NCBI RefSeq assembly: GCF_900240995.1
Contig: NZ_LT965953.1
Coordinates: forward strand, 269,303 to 333,302
Source of the DNA: Bacillus sp. Marseille-P3661
Lineage (GTDB): Bacteria; Bacillota; Bacilli; Bacillales; Bacillaceae_J
Length of the DNA: 64,000 bases
Reading direction: 5' to 3'
Position numbers and translations under genes: made by a program. Positions 41,695 through 51,532 of the stretch are shown in pieces; the first letter of the stretch is position 1, and each line of letters begins with the position of its first letter. The notes under the pieces were generated by a model, which saw only the letters and a program-made list of their open reading frames with translations, did not search any database and was not told the origin of the DNA.

Positions 41695-42054
41695 TTATTG
41701 CATCATATTATTATTAGTGTATGGGAATTGCGTTGTAGCGTATCCTTGGAACTGCTGATAATCTTGTTGAAGTTTTTGTTGTGGTGCAGCTTCAAGTTTA
41801 TACCAGCCTTTTTGAAACATAAGATTAAAGAAGTTTCGCTGACAATCTTGGGTTTCTTTAAAAATTAACGCCAAATCTTGGTAGAGTTGCTCATGGCTTG
41901 CTTCATTTAGTGCCGTACTGTATGCATCAGTCATGTATTTGCCTGTTGTTAACATATCATTAGCAAAATCACGGTCATTCATCATTGGGGTTTTTGGCCC
42001 TTCAGGGGATTTAGGATTTTTTATTTGATTTTGGTTTTGATTATTTTGGTTCAT
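41695..42054 (-). CDS. CotF-type spore coat protein
   Basis: A 119-residue protein: Asn/Gln/Pro-rich head of ~25 residues, then the coat F helical domain (DRDFANDMLTTGKYMTDAYSTALNEA, HEQLYQDLALIFKETQDCQRNFFNLMFQKGWYKLE). The fold is a ferritin-like two-helix hairpin. Cotranscribed with the next gene, 14 bases apart, and in the place of yusN in B. subtilis. Expected to be made late in sporulation in the mother cell. Confidence 0.85.
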   Translation of the reverse strand: MNQNNQNQNQIKNPKSPEGPKTPMMNDRDFANDMLTTGKYMTDAYSTALNEASHEQLYQDLALIFKETQDCQRNFFNLMFQKGWYKLEAAPQQKLQQDYQQFQGYATTQFPYTNNNMMQ

Positions 42055-42068
42055 TTTTTACCCTCCAA

Positions 42069-42341
42069 TTATTGCATTTGTTGTGTAGGTTGGTTTGGAT
42101 TTTGGAGATGACCAAGGATTTTCTGATAATGGCGTTGGTGCATTTGCCCAGCTTGATCAAGAGCTGCTTTAACATCGGGATCTGTACATTGATTTGCGTA
42201 GAAATGCGCTTTTTTCATAGCTAATAAATTCCATGACAGCATGTCCTTAATATAAAGCTCATCTTTTGTTGTGATGACTGTTGGTGGTTGCTGCATGACG
42301 CCTTGTTGCTGGTTTTGTGTATTTTGTGGTTGTTGTTGCAT
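42069..42341 (-). CDS. CotF-like spore coat protein (YusN-like)
   Basis: A 90-residue protein with a Gln-rich head (MQQQPQNTQNQQQGV) and a short CotF-type helical domain (KDELYIKDMLSWNLLAMKKAHFYANQCTDPDVKAAL, HQRHYQKILGHL). Start ATG 42341 follows GGAGGGC at the proper distance; the frame opening at 42377 begins before the site. First gene of the two-gene coat operon, divergent from the proline dehydrogenase gene. Confidence 0.82.
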   Translation of the reverse strand: MQQQPQNTQNQQQGVMQQPPTVITTKDELYIKDMLSWNLLAMKKAHFYANQCTDPDVKAALDQAGQMHQRHYQKILGHLQNPNQPTQQMQ

Positions 42342-42445
42342 GTTATGTTTGCCCTCCTTCAGAATCGTCAAATACATTACGTTACATATACATGCCTTAT
42401 CTTTCCACGAAGGATTGATGAATATGCAAAAAAGGGGAGATTATA

Positions 42446-43360
42446 ATGGAGCGAATATTGCGAAGGATCTTTTTAGGCCTATCAAAAAGCAAATTTTTTA
42501 TAAAAGTAGCAAAAAAGTATGGATTACGATTTGGAGGACATAGATTTGTAGCAGGTGAGACGATTTATGAGGCAGTCGAGGTTACAAAGCAGCTTAATAA
42601 GAGTGGCAAGGATGTAACAATTGATTATTTGGGTGAATTTGTGGATCGTGTTGAGGAAGCCACAGAGCGGACGAATGAGTGCATTAAAGCGATTGAGCAA
42701 ATTTCTAAAGAGGTTTCAGGTGCACAGTTGTCAGTAAAACTGACGTCGATGGGTCTAGATATTTCAGATGAAGTCGTACTTGCTAATATGTTTCGCATTC
42801 TTCAATGTGCCACGAAACATGGTGTGTTTGTGACGATTGACATGGAAGACTATTCACGATATGAACGAACAATAAATATTTATAAGCTATTAAGAACCCA
42901 GTATGACAATTTAGGAACGGTGCTGCAGGCATATTTATATCGAGCTGAATCTGATCTCAGTGCATTGAGTGAATTATATCCTCATTTGCGCTTAGTAAAA
43001 GGCGCATATAAGGAATCAGAGGAGGTAGCTTTCCCGAAAAAAGCTGATGTTGATGAAAATTTTAAAAAGTTAATTAAAACTCATTTATTGAACGGAAGTT
43101 ACACTGCGATCGCCACCCATGATGAGAAAATCTTAAATTATACAAAAGAAATTGTTGATGAATATGAAATTCCATATGATCAATTTGAATTTCAAATGCT
43201 CTATGGAGTTTGTCCTGAGCTGCAGGAAAAGCTCGTCTTAGAAGGCTATAAAATGCGCGTTTATGTACCATATGGCAGAGATTGGTTTGGGTACTTTATG
43301 CGCAGGCTCGCCGAACGTCCAGCAAATGTGGCGTTTGTGCTTAGAGGCTTATTTAAATAA
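42446..43360 (+). CDS. fadM: Proline dehydrogenase (FadM/YusM)
   Basis: A 304-residue FAD-dependent (beta/alpha)8 proline dehydrogenase that oxidises proline to pyrroline-5-carboxylate. Motifs: SVKLTSMGLD, VTIDMEDYSRYERT, LRLVKGAYKE, ATHDEKILNY and the C-terminal YVPYGRDWFGYFMRRLAERPANV, which contains the substrate-binding arginines. Monofunctional length. It stands where B. subtilis has yusM (fadM), next to fadNAE. AAAAGGGGAG precedes ATG 42446. Confidence 0.92.
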   Translation: MERILRRIFLGLSKSKFFIKVAKKYGLRFGGHRFVAGETIYEAVEVTKQLNKSGKDVTIDYLGEFVDRVEEATERTNECIKAIEQISKEVSGAQLSVKLTSMGLDISDEVVLANMFRILQCATKHGVFVTIDMEDYSRYERTINIYKLLRTQYDNLGTVLQAYLYRAESDLSALSELYPHLRLVKGAYKESEEVAFPKKADVDENFKKLIKTHLLNGSYTAIATHDEKILNYTKEIVDEYEIPYDQFEFQMLYGVCPELQEKLVLEGYKMRVYVPYGRDWFGYFMRRLAERPANVAFVLRGLFK

Positions 43361-43390
43361 AGGTTCCTTTAAAATAAAAACAGACTTAAA

Positions 43391-43427
43391 TTTGGCAGGA
43401 TTATTGGAATCCTGCCAAATTTTTTTT
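43391..43427 (+). terminator. Rho-independent terminator of fadM
   Basis: TTTGGCAGGATT, loop ATTGG, AATCCTGCCAAA, then eight T: a perfect 12-bp stem. It separates fadM from the fadNAE operon. Confidence 0.92.
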
Positions 43428-43551
43428 GAAAAGTAAATAAAGATACGCGACCAAAATTTATGGCTAATAGATGAGAGAAAATTAAAGCTATCAAAAAAGA
43501 TAGATATATATTCATGCTTGTAGGCATATTTTTTTAGTATATAAATGCATG

Positions 43552-43569
43552 AATGAATGAGTGTTCATT
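43552..43569 (+). promoter_or_regulatory. FadR-like operator of fadNAE
   Basis: AATGAA-TGAGTG-TTCATT is a perfect inverted repeat and follows the TGAATGA-type half-sites of the TetR-family FadR (YsiA) box that represses fad genes of B. subtilis until long-chain acyl-CoA appears. It lies 15-20 bases after a TATAAAT-like -10 and 26 bases before fadN. Confidence 0.7.
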
Positions 43570-43594
43570 ACAGGCCTAGATAGGAGGAGAAAGA

Positions 43595-45988
43595 ATGACT
43601 CGTACAATGAAGAAGGTAGCTGTAATTGGCTCTGGTGTAATGGGGTCAGGTATTGCAGCACACTTTGCAAATGTTGGGATTCCAACTGTCTTGCTTGATA
43701 TCGTTCCGAAAGTGCTTACGGCTAGTGAAGAATCAAAGGGTTTATCATTAGAGGATATGCAAGTTCGTAATCGCTTAGCAGCAGAAGCTAAACAAAAACT
43801 GCTTAAACATAAACCAGCGCCACTAACCTCCAGAGAAAATCTTAACTTAATTGAAGTTGGAAACTTGGAAGACGATCTTGATAAACTGCATAGCGCAGAT
43901 TGGATCATTGAAGTGGTAGTTGAAAGATTAGAAGTTAAGAAAAAGGTTTTTGAAATTATTGATAATCATCGGAAATCAGGAAGTATTGTAAGTTCAAATA
44001 CATCAGGGATTTCTATTCAGGCGATGGCTGAAGGGAGATCTGCTGATTTTAAGAAACATTTCCTTGGAACGCACTTTTTCAATCCCCCGCGATATTTAAA
44101 GCTATTAGAGGTTATTCCGACAAAAGAAACAGATATAGAAGTCACAAATTTTACTAAAAAGTTTGCGGAGGATGTGCTTGGTAAGGGTGTTGTGGTAGCC
44201 AAAGACACACCTAATTTCATTGCCAATCGCATTGGCACATACGGTTTATTAGTAACAGTTCGCGAAATGGTGAAAGGTGGATATAGCGTTGGAGAAGTGG
44301 ATTCGATTACCGGGCCAATGATCGGTAGACCAAAGAGTGCAACTTTTCGAACGCTTGATGTTGTGGGCTTAGATACATTTGCACATGTGGCAAACAATGT
44401 ATATGAAAAGGTTGATGGTCAAGAAAAAGAGGTTTTTAAAATACCTGACTTTTTAAGTAGCATGTTGGATAAAGGCTGGCTAGGCAGTAAATCAGGACAG
44501 GGATTTTATTTGAAACAAGGTAAAGAGATTCTTGAATTAAATATAAAGACACTTGAATATGAGCCAAGAAAAAAGTTAATAACTTCAGCTACCGAATCGG
44601 TTAAAACGGTAAAAGGTGTTCAAAACAAGTTAAAAGCGCTCATTTATAATGATGATCGGGCCGGCATGTTGTTATGGAATATAATGAAGCCAACTTTATT
44701 ATATTCAGCCCAATTAGTCGGTGAAATTGCCGATGATATAGTTTCGATCGATCAAGCGATGAAATGGGGCTTTGGCTGGGAGCTTGGTCCATTTGAAATA
44801 TGGGATGCAATAGGTTTAGAGAAATCTATAAAAAGAATGCAACAAGATGGGGAAATTATACCGAATTGGATTCATGAATTACTCAATGCTGGACTTACTT
44901 CGTTTTACGATGAAGTAAATGGGGATGTGACCTATTTTCATAAAGGAGAAAGAAGATCCCTTCACGAAAATCCAAAGGTTATTCATTTAAATCGCTTGAA
45001 AGACCGAAATGGAGTGATTAAACGAAATAGTGGCGCTAGCTTAATAGATATAGGGGATGGAATAGCGGCTTTACAATTTCATTCACCTAACAATGCGATT
45101 GGCTTAGATATTATCCAAATGATTAACTATGCAGTTGACGAGGTTGAAAAAAATTATCAAGGACTGGTAATTGCCAATCAAGGCAAAAACTTTTGCGTAG
45201 GTGCCAACCTTGCGATGATTCTAATGGAAGCGCAGGATGATAACTACTTTGAGATTGAACTTGTTGTACGTCATTTTCAAAATGCGATGACGAAAGTGAA
45301 ATATAGCCCTAAACCAGTTGTCGCGGCACCATTTGGAATGACGTTAGGTGGCGGCGCTGAGGTTTGCTTGCCTGCTGCAGCTATTCAAGCAGCTAGTGAA
45401 ACATATATTGGTTTAGTGGAAGTTGGTGTCGGGGTAATTCCGGGTGGCGGTGGTAATAAAGAGTTGTACCTAAGGCATTTAGAAATGCTACCGAAAGGCG
45501 CAGCAGCTGAGGTGGCGGACTTACAAAAAATTGCAAACCATACTTTTGAAACAATAGCGATGGCAAAGGTTTCTACGTCTGCACATGAAGGTAAAGAAAA
45601 TGGCTATCTTCGTCGATCCGATGGAATTAGCTTTAATGGTGATCATTTAATTCATGATGCAAAACAAACTGTATTGGCACTTGCAGCTAAAGGATATAAA
45701 CCGCCGCAGCGCAAGAAAATCCCGGTGGTAGGAGAATCGGGCTACGCAACGATGCTGCTCGGAGCTTTAAATCTAAAAAACTCTGGTTATATCTCTGATC
45801 ATGATATGAAAATAGCTGAAAAACTTGCGTTTGTGATTGCTGGCGGTCGTGTTCCTGAAGGTACATTAGTAGATGAACAATATTTGCTCGACCTCGAGCG
45901 CGAAGCGTTTTTAAGCTTAGTAGCTGAGCCGAAAACACAGCAACGGATGCAACATATGTTGATGAGGGGAAAACCGCTGAGAAATTAA
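43595..45988 (+). CDS. fadN: 3-hydroxyacyl-CoA dehydrogenase / enoyl-CoA hydratase
   Basis: A 797-residue bifunctional beta-oxidation enzyme. N-terminal NAD-binding domain (VAVIGSGVMGSGIAAHFAN), GTHFFNPPRYLKLLEV and KDTPNFIANRIGTY of the hydroxyacyl dehydrogenase; C-terminal crotonase domain from ~residue 490 with ANQGKNFCVGANL and APFGMTLGGGAEVCLPA (oxyanion hole and catalytic Glu). Domain order matches FadN (YusL), the reverse of E. coli FadB. GGAGGAG precedes ATG 43595. Leads the fadN-fadA-fadE operon. Confidence 0.95.
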   Translation: MTRTMKKVAVIGSGVMGSGIAAHFANVGIPTVLLDIVPKVLTASEESKGLSLEDMQVRNRLAAEAKQKLLKHKPAPLTSRENLNLIEVGNLEDDLDKLHSADWIIEVVVERLEVKKKVFEIIDNHRKSGSIVSSNTSGISIQAMAEGRSADFKKHFLGTHFFNPPRYLKLLEVIPTKETDIEVTNFTKKFAEDVLGKGVVVAKDTPNFIANRIGTYGLLVTVREMVKGGYSVGEVDSITGPMIGRPKSATFRTLDVVGLDTFAHVANNVYEKVDGQEKEVFKIPDFLSSMLDKGWLGSKSGQGFYLKQGKEILELNIKTLEYEPRKKLITSATESVKTVKGVQNKLKALIYNDDRAGMLLWNIMKPTLLYSAQLVGEIADDIVSIDQAMKWGFGWELGPFEIWDAIGLEKSIKRMQQDGEIIPNWIHELLNAGLTSFYDEVNGDVTYFHKGERRSLHENPKVIHLNRLKDRNGVIKRNSGASLIDIGDGIAALQFHSPNNAIGLDIIQMINYAVDEVEKNYQGLVIANQGKNFCVGANLAMILMEAQDDNYFEIELVVRHFQNAMTKVKYSPKPVVAAPFGMTLGGGAEVCLPAAAIQAASETYIGLVEVGVGVIPGGGGNKELYLRHLEMLPKGAAAEVADLQKIANHTFETIAMAKVSTSAHEGKENGYLRRSDGISFNGDHLIHDAKQTVLALAAKGYKPPQRKKIPVVGESGYATMLLGALNLKNSGYISDHDMKIAEKLAFVIAGGRVPEGTLVDEQYLLDLEREAFLSLVAEPKTQQRMQHMLMRGKPLRN

Positions 45989-46157
45989 AGGAGTTAGTAG
46001 ATTGCGAGTTTTATCTAGTGAGTAGACTTGTGGATTTGAACCATTTATTATGCGATCTAATAGTTGCGAACGGTGTAAGTAAAGTCAAATTCGTGATCAA
46101 GCACAATTGGTAGATATGTATCGGTATAAACCATAAAGAAATTGAGGAGGGAATGCT

Positions 46158-47333
46158 GTGAAAGAAGCGGTGATCGTAGCAGGTGCACGGACGCCAGTGG
46201 GAAGAGCGAAAAAAGGATCCCTTGCCAATGTACGGCCTGATGATTTAGGGGCACTAACTATCAAAGAAACATTGAAACGTGCTGGGAATTACCAAGGAGA
46301 AATCGACGATGTAATTATCGGTTGCGCAACACCCGAAGCGGAGCAAGGGATGAACATGGCGAGACAAATAGCTGCATTAGCAGGATTGTCACATGAAATA
46401 CCAGCCATTACCATTAATCGATATTGTTCTTCTGGCCTTCAATCTATAGCATATGGAGCAGAAAGAATCATGCTAGGTCATGCTACAACAATCGTAGCAG
46501 GTGGTGCGGAATCAATGAGCTTAGTTCCGATGATCGGCCATGTGATTAAGCCTAACGTGCGGCTTGTTGAAAGTGCACCCAACTATTATATGTCGATGGG
46601 ACATACGGCGGAAGCTGTTGCACAGAAATATGCGATTAGTAGGGAAGATCAAGATGCATTTGCAGTGCGAAGTCATCAGCGTGCTGCTACTGCGCTTGCT
46701 GAAGGGAAATTTAAGGATGAAACCGTTCCGGTTGAGATCGTAACTCGTACTATTAATGAAAATAATAAAGCTACAGAGAAAACCTTGTTCTTTGATCAAG
46801 ATGAGGGTGTTCGGCCTAATACAACCATGGAAGTTTTATCAAAATTAAAACCTGCATTCCATATTGCAGGTTCTGTTACAGCAGGAAATTCATCGCAAAT
46901 GAGTGATGGTGCGGCAAGTGTTCTTATAATGGAACATGACAAGGCCAAGGCAGAAGGTCTAGTTCCATTTGTTAAATTTAGGTCATTTGCTGTTGGCGGT
47001 GTGCCCCCTGAAATAATGGGCGTTGGTCCAATTGTGGCCATTCCAAAAGCATTAAAGTTAGCAGGATTAGAATTAGCTGATATCGGGTTGTTTGAACTTA
47101 ATGAAGCATTTGCTGCACAAGCGCTTGCTGTCATTCGAGTGCTAGGTTTAGATGAAGAAAAGGTAAATGTCAACGGCGGTGCAATTGCATTAGGTCATCC
47201 GTTAGGTTGTACAGGAACAAAGCTTACCTTGAGTTTGATTCATGAAATGAAACGTCAAAACATACAATTTGGTGTAGTGACAATGTGTATTGGCGGTGGT
47301 ATGGGTGCTGCCGGTGTGTTTGAATTACTATAA
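46158..47333 (+). CDS. fadA: Acetyl-CoA C-acyltransferase (thiolase)
   Basis: A 391-residue degradative thiolase releasing acetyl-CoA. Catalytic Cys90 in NRYCSSGLQ, NGGAIALGHPLGCTG with the active-site His, and the second cysteine in TMCIGGGMGAAG. GTG start at 46158, six bases after GAGGAGGG; an ATG at 46153 would end after two codons. The 168-base gap behind fadN contains no terminator, so the operon probably continues. Confidence 0.95.
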   Translation: MKEAVIVAGARTPVGRAKKGSLANVRPDDLGALTIKETLKRAGNYQGEIDDVIIGCATPEAEQGMNMARQIAALAGLSHEIPAITINRYCSSGLQSIAYGAERIMLGHATTIVAGGAESMSLVPMIGHVIKPNVRLVESAPNYYMSMGHTAEAVAQKYAISREDQDAFAVRSHQRAATALAEGKFKDETVPVEIVTRTINENNKATEKTLFFDQDEGVRPNTTMEVLSKLKPAFHIAGSVTAGNSSQMSDGAASVLIMEHDKAKAEGLVPFVKFRSFAVGGVPPEIMGVGPIVAIPKALKLAGLELADIGLFELNEAFAAQALAVIRVLGLDEEKVNVNGGAIALGHPLGCTGTKLTLSLIHEMKRQNIQFGVVTMCIGGGMGAAGVFELL

Positions 47334-47494
47334 AACAGTAGATTTAAATGTTGGCATTTTTTTTAGTACAGATTTAGCGAAAACAAGCTTCTTATACTTT
47401 TCAAAATAGAATCGCTCCAATCATTGTTTAGCTACCCGGAGTGAGAACAGGAAGTACCTGGGGCTTTCTGATAATACGGAATGGAGGTAGTTAG

Positions 47495-49279
47495 ATGTCT
47501 AATCAAACAGAAAAACTGATAAAAGGAGCCGGATTTTTAGTTGATGATATAGCTGCACAACGCATTTTTACACCAGAGGATTTTTCTGATGAACATAAGA
47601 TGATTGCAAAAACGACGGAGGATTTTATTGAAAATGAAGTGATGCCACATCTGGATGATTTAGAAAAGCAGGATTTTGATAAATCGGTCGCATTATTGAA
47701 AAAGGCTGGTGAATTAGGGCTGTTAGCTGCCGATGTACCGGAAGAGTATGGCGGCATTGGGTTAGATAAAGTGAGCTCTGCCTTAATTGCGGAGAAGTTT
47801 TCAAAAGCAGGTGGATTTTCTATTACACATGGAGCCCATGTTGGAATTGGATCGTTGCCGATCGTATTTTTCGGAAATGAACAACAAAAACAAAAATACT
47901 TGCCGCAGCTTGCAACAGGTGAAAAAATTGCAGCCTATGCGTTGACAGAGCCAGGTTCTGGTTCAGATGCACTTGGTGCGAAGACAACAGCAAGATTAAA
48001 TGAGCCGGGTACTCATTATGTCTTAAATGGGGAAAAACAGTGGATTACAAATTCAGGTTTTGCAGATATATTTATTGTTTATGCAAAGGTAGATGGTGAG
48101 CATTTTTCGGCCTTTATTGTGGAGCGGGATTTTCAAGGTGTTTCAACTGGTGCTGAAGAAAAGAAAATGGGGCTTAAGAGTTCTTCAACACGTACGTTAA
48201 TTTTAGAAGATGCAGTAGTTCCTAAAGACAATTTACTTGGCGAAATAGGCAAAGGACATATTATAGCTTTTAATATTTTAAACGTTGGTCGATATAAATT
48301 AGCGGTTGGAACGATCGGTGCCGCGAAACGGGGCTTAGAGCTCTCGGCTAAGTATGCGAACGAGCGTAAGCAATTTAAAGTACCGATTGCCAAGTTTGGA
48401 TTGATTCAAGAAAAACTGGCGTCCATGGCAACTAAGTTATACGCAATGGAAAGCTCGGTATGGCGAACGGTAGGCCTTTTTGAAGAAAGGTTAGGATCAC
48501 TTTCACAAGAAGAAACAAATGACGGGAAGGCCGTTGCCAATTCGATTGCCGAGTATGCCATTGAATGTTCGTTAGGAAAAGTATTCGGTTCAGAAACCTT
48601 GGATTATATTGTGGATGAAGGAGTTCAAATTCATGGCGGTTACGGCTTTATGGCAGAATATGAAATTGAACGATTATATCGTGATTCACGAATTAATCGA
48701 ATTTTTGAAGGAACGAATGAAATTAACCGATTAATTGTCCCAGGTACATTGATGAAAAAAGCTATGAAGGGTGAACTTCCGCTGTTGCAAAAAGCACAGC
48801 AGCTTCAAGAAGAGCTCATGATGATGATGCCAGACGAAATTGGTGATGAATTATTAGAGCAAGAAAAATATCTTGTGAAAAATGCAAAAAAAATTGTTTT
48901 AGTCGTTGCGGGGTTAACCGCTCAAAAATTTGGCCCTGCCCTTGAAAAGCAACAAGAAATTTTGGCCAACATTGCAGATATAGTTAGTGAAATATATGGA
49001 ATGGAATCTGCGTTACTGCGCACCGAAAAAGCAATTAATCGTAATGGTACGGAAAAGAATAATCTTAAATGTTTATATACGCAGGTGTATTGCCAAGAGG
49101 CTTTTAATCGAATCGAAGCACATGCGAAAGAAACATTGCTTGCTGCCGAGGAAGGGGACACACTGCGGATTATGCTATCAGCGTTGCGTAAACTAACACG
49201 GCATACTCCAATTAACGTAATAGGTAAAAAACGAGAAATTGCTAAAAGAATCATCGAAGAACAGAGATATATTGTTTAG
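47495..49279 (+). CDS. fadE: Acyl-CoA dehydrogenase
   Basis: A 594-residue acyl-CoA dehydrogenase, first step of beta-oxidation. YALTEPGSGSDALGAKT and WITNSGFADIF are the FAD/substrate loops, IHGGYGFMAEYEIERLYRDSR the signature, and the catalytic Glu lies in IFEGTNEINRLIV. About 190 residues longer than short-chain enzymes, with a C-terminal helical extension as in FadE (YusJ). GGAGGT precedes ATG 47495. Last gene of the fad operon. Confidence 0.95.
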   Translation: MSNQTEKLIKGAGFLVDDIAAQRIFTPEDFSDEHKMIAKTTEDFIENEVMPHLDDLEKQDFDKSVALLKKAGELGLLAADVPEEYGGIGLDKVSSALIAEKFSKAGGFSITHGAHVGIGSLPIVFFGNEQQKQKYLPQLATGEKIAAYALTEPGSGSDALGAKTTARLNEPGTHYVLNGEKQWITNSGFADIFIVYAKVDGEHFSAFIVERDFQGVSTGAEEKKMGLKSSSTRTLILEDAVVPKDNLLGEIGKGHIIAFNILNVGRYKLAVGTIGAAKRGLELSAKYANERKQFKVPIAKFGLIQEKLASMATKLYAMESSVWRTVGLFEERLGSLSQEETNDGKAVANSIAEYAIECSLGKVFGSETLDYIVDEGVQIHGGYGFMAEYEIERLYRDSRINRIFEGTNEINRLIVPGTLMKKAMKGELPLLQKAQQLQEELMMMMPDEIGDELLEQEKYLVKNAKKIVLVVAGLTAQKFGPALEKQQEILANIADIVSEIYGMESALLRTEKAINRNGTEKNNLKCLYTQVYCQEAFNRIEAHAKETLLAAEEGDTLRIMLSALRKLTRHTPINVIGKKREIAKRIIEEQRYIV

Positions 49280-49358
49280 AAACCTTGATCTAATAAGGAT
49301 CTAATAAAATTTAATTAAACGTTTGTTTAAAGGAAATAACATATTTGTACTATTTTAG

Positions 49359-49381
49359 AGCCCCTGTTATAGGGGCTTTTG
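49359..49381 (+). terminator. Rho-independent terminator of the fad operon
   Basis: AGCCCCT, loop GTTAT, AGGGGCT, then TTTTGT. Confidence 0.85.
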
Positions 49382-49491
49382 TATAATTAATTTTTTTTAC
49401 TAGCAACAAAAAAGGTGGGGTAATGTTCAAAAATTGAGATTGAAATCGCGAATATGTTAAAATTATCTAAAATTGGAGAAGGAGGGGAAAC

Positions 49492-49848
49492 ATGTCCATT
49501 CATTTTTACTGGTACCCTAAATGTGGTACATGCAGAAAAGCAAAAAAGTGGCTAGAAGATCAAAATATTTCATTTGAGACGATACATATTGTAGAACAGC
49601 CACCATCCCGCGAGCAAATTGAAGAGCTTTATAAAAAAAGTGGATTAGAGTTAAAGAAATTTTTTAATACAAGTGGTCAAAAATATCGGGAATTAGGACT
49701 TAAAGATAAGATCAAAACAGCTAGTGAGGACGAGCTTCTAAACTTATTGGCATCTGACGGAATGTTAATTAAGAGACCTATTGTAACTGACGGAGAAAAA
49801 GTAACGGTTGGTTTTAAAGAGGATGAATTTAAGGAAGTTTGGTCATAA
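49492..49848 (+). CDS. yusI: Spx/ArsC-family protein (YusI)
   Basis: A 118-residue member of the Spx/ArsC fold with the redox pair CGTC (Cys11 and Cys14) in YWYPKCGTCRKAKKWLEDQ, NTSGQKYRELGL and LIKRPIVTDGEKVTVGF. Unlike Spx or MgsR it is usually not known to bind RNA polymerase; YusI occupies the same position before gcvH in B. subtilis. AAGGAGGGG precedes ATG 49492. Confidence 0.88.
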   Translation: MSIHFYWYPKCGTCRKAKKWLEDQNISFETIHIVEQPPSREQIEELYKKSGLELKKFFNTSGQKYRELGLKDKIKTASEDELLNLLASDGMLIKRPIVTDGEKVTVGFKEDEFKEVWS

Positions 49849-49902
49849 CTTACTTATGAGTACTTTGACAAAAATAGTATCTATCTAAATGGAGGGATTA
49901 AC

Positions 49903-50286
49903 ATGGAATTACCAAAAGATTTACGTTATTCAAAAGAGCATGAGTGGGCAAAAACTGAAGGGGATAAAGTTCGAATCGGCATTACTGAATTTGCTCAATC
50001 AGAATTAGGGGATATTGTCTTTGTTGAACTGCCTGAAGTTGGTGCAGAGCTAAAAGCAAATGAATCATTTGGAAGTGTTGAATCCGTTAAAACAGTATCT
50101 GAGCTATATGCCCCTATTAGCGGTAAAGTTGTTGAAATAAATAGTGCGCTTGAAGATAGCCCAGAATTGGTGAATGAATCACCATATGATAAAGCATGGA
50201 TGATTGTTATGGAGCCGTCAGATGTTTCTGAATTAGATCAGCTACTGACAGCTGATCAATACGAAGAAATGATTAAAGAAGATTAG
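49903..50286 (+). CDS. gcvH: Glycine cleavage system H protein
   Basis: A 127-residue lipoyl carrier. Lys63 in [18 protein letters not shown] carries lipoate. [15 protein letters not shown] at the start and [11 protein letters not shown] near the end are family typical. In bacilli GcvH also feeds octanoate to lipoate synthesis. GGAGGG precedes ATG 49903. The other gcv genes are not in the window, as usual for this neighbourhood. Confidence 0.95.
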   Translation: MELPKDLRYSKEHEWAKTEGDKVRIGITEFAQSELGDIVFVELPEVGAELKANESFGSVESVKTVSELYAPISGKVVEINSALEDSPELVNESPYDKAWMIVMEPSDVSELDQLLTADQYEEMIKED

Positions 50287-50364
50287 TGGTATGTAATTCC
50301 AGTAAAAAACCTTCCCTTTTAGGAGATGTTAATAGTAACGTTTCCAAGAAAGGAAGTGTTTATT

Positions 50365-50595
50365 ATGAATCCAACAGAGAAGATAGATATAACAGAGCGT
50401 GTTTATGGGAAATTAACAAATGGCGAAATGGCCTTATATGCTGATGAAACGCAAATCGGCCAGTATAATGGGAAAAATGAAGTGAATTTACTTCCTGGTT
50501 ATGAGTATAGTCAGGATCGTTTTTTTGAAACGATAGAGTCAACCGTAAAACCCGGTGAGCAATACGTTGATCATTGTGAGGATGGATGGTGTTAG
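50365..50595 (+). CDS. yusG: YusG-like small protein (DUF2553)
   Basis: A 76-residue protein of unknown function with a predicted small beta fold (ITERVYGKLTNGEMALYADETQIGQY) and a Cys near the end (DHCEDGWC). The position behind gcvH and the pattern agree with YusG. Start ATG 50365 follows AAAGGAAG at 50350-50357; the longer frame has no ribosome binding site. Confidence 0.8.
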   Translation: MNPTEKIDITERVYGKLTNGEMALYADETQIGQYNGKNEVNLLPGYEYSQDRFFETIESTVKPGEQYVDHCEDGWC

Positions 50596-50620
50596 GCAGT
50601 GGATTTCCGCTGCCTTTTTT
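50595..50620 (+). terminator. Rho-independent terminator
   Basis: GGCAGTGG, loop ATTT, CCGCTGCC with one G-U pair, then six T. Confidence 0.85.
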
Positions 50621-50805
50621 CACATTGTATATTAATGGGACTTATACTTTATAAAAAATTTGTGTAATTGACAGGCCTTCTGTTTGAATATAATGTCCTA
50701 TAAACCATTTTTTAAATTAAGGTATAATTAGTGTACAAAACTAGCACAAATGAAAATTAACTGAAATATTGTATAATAAAGTGACTTTTGCAAGGTGGGA
50801 GAAAC

Positions 50806-51177
50806 ATGGAGTTGTTTGGTTTTGATAATAATTTTGATAAGGTTATTATTGTAGAAGGGACTTCAGATAAAAAGAAAATTGCACCTTTGATACAGGAACC
50901 AATTGAAATTATTTGCACAAATGGTACGATTAGCGCACAAAAACTTGAAGAGCTTGTGGATAACCACAGTCTCGATAATAAAGAGGTTTATATTCTTGCA
51001 GATGCAGATGATGCAGGTGATAAACTTAGAAGGCAGTTTTTGCGAGAACTACCTAATGCATCGCATATATACATTGATAAAATGTATCGAGAGGTAGCAA
51101 CTGCCCCTGAATACCATCTTGCTACAGTATTGATTAGCAAAAATATTGATGTGGACCCTAAATATTTAACTAAATGA
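50806..51177 (+). CDS. yusF: Toprim-domain protein (YusF)
   Basis: A 123-residue single Toprim domain. VIIVEGTSDKKKIAPL carries the catalytic Glu and YILADADDAGDKLRRQF the DxD pair. Small Toprim proteins of this kind are related to RNase M5 (RnmV) and topoisomerase catalytic cores; YusF has no proven role. Start ATG 50806 follows AAGGTGGGA at 50792-50800. It is followed after nine bases by yusE. Confidence 0.87.
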   Translation: MELFGFDNNFDKVIIVEGTSDKKKIAPLIQEPIEIICTNGTISAQKLEELVDNHSLDNKEVYILADADDAGDKLRRQFLRELPNASHIYIDKMYREVATAPEYHLATVLISKNIDVDPKYLTK

Positions 51178-51186
51178 GGCTTTATT

Positions 51187-51519
51187 ATGGAAGAAATAAC
51201 ATCGGAACAGATATCATCTAATATCGAGCAAAATAATGTGTATTTTGGTTATTTTTTTACACCGTTATGTGGTACATGCCAATTAGCAGCTAAAATGCTT
51301 AATGTTATTACGGAGATGTTTGCTGATCTCCCCATTCATAAATGTAATTTAAACTATGCTGCAAGTTTTGGGGAAGAACTTAAAATTGAAAGCGTACCGT
51401 GTTTAATTATTTGGCAAAATCAAAAAATAGTGGAAAAGATTTATGCATTTCATTCAGTGCATTATCTATATGATATGGTAAAAAAATACTGGAAGATTGA
51501 AGGTGCCGCTAGTAAATAG
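51187..51519 (+). CDS. yusE: Thioredoxin-like protein (YusE)
   Basis: A 110-residue thioredoxin-fold protein with the active site CGTC (Cys28, Cys31) in FFTPLCGTCQLAAKM and the cis-Pro segment IESVPCLIIWQ, which holds an extra cysteine. Cytoplasmic. The ribosome binding site is weak (GAGG) and the gene follows yusF closely, so translation is probably coupled. Confidence 0.87.
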   Translation: MEEITSEQISSNIEQNNVYFGYFFTPLCGTCQLAAKMLNVITEMFADLPIHKCNLNYAASFGEELKIESVPCLIIWQNQKIVEKIYAFHSVHYLYDMVKKYWKIEGAASK

Positions 51520-51532
51520 TGGCACCTTTTCA
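51500..51532 (+). terminator. Rho-independent terminator
   Basis: AAGGTGCCGCTA, loop GTAAA, TAGTGGCACCTT with one G-U pair, then TTTC. It overlaps the end of yusE. Confidence 0.85.
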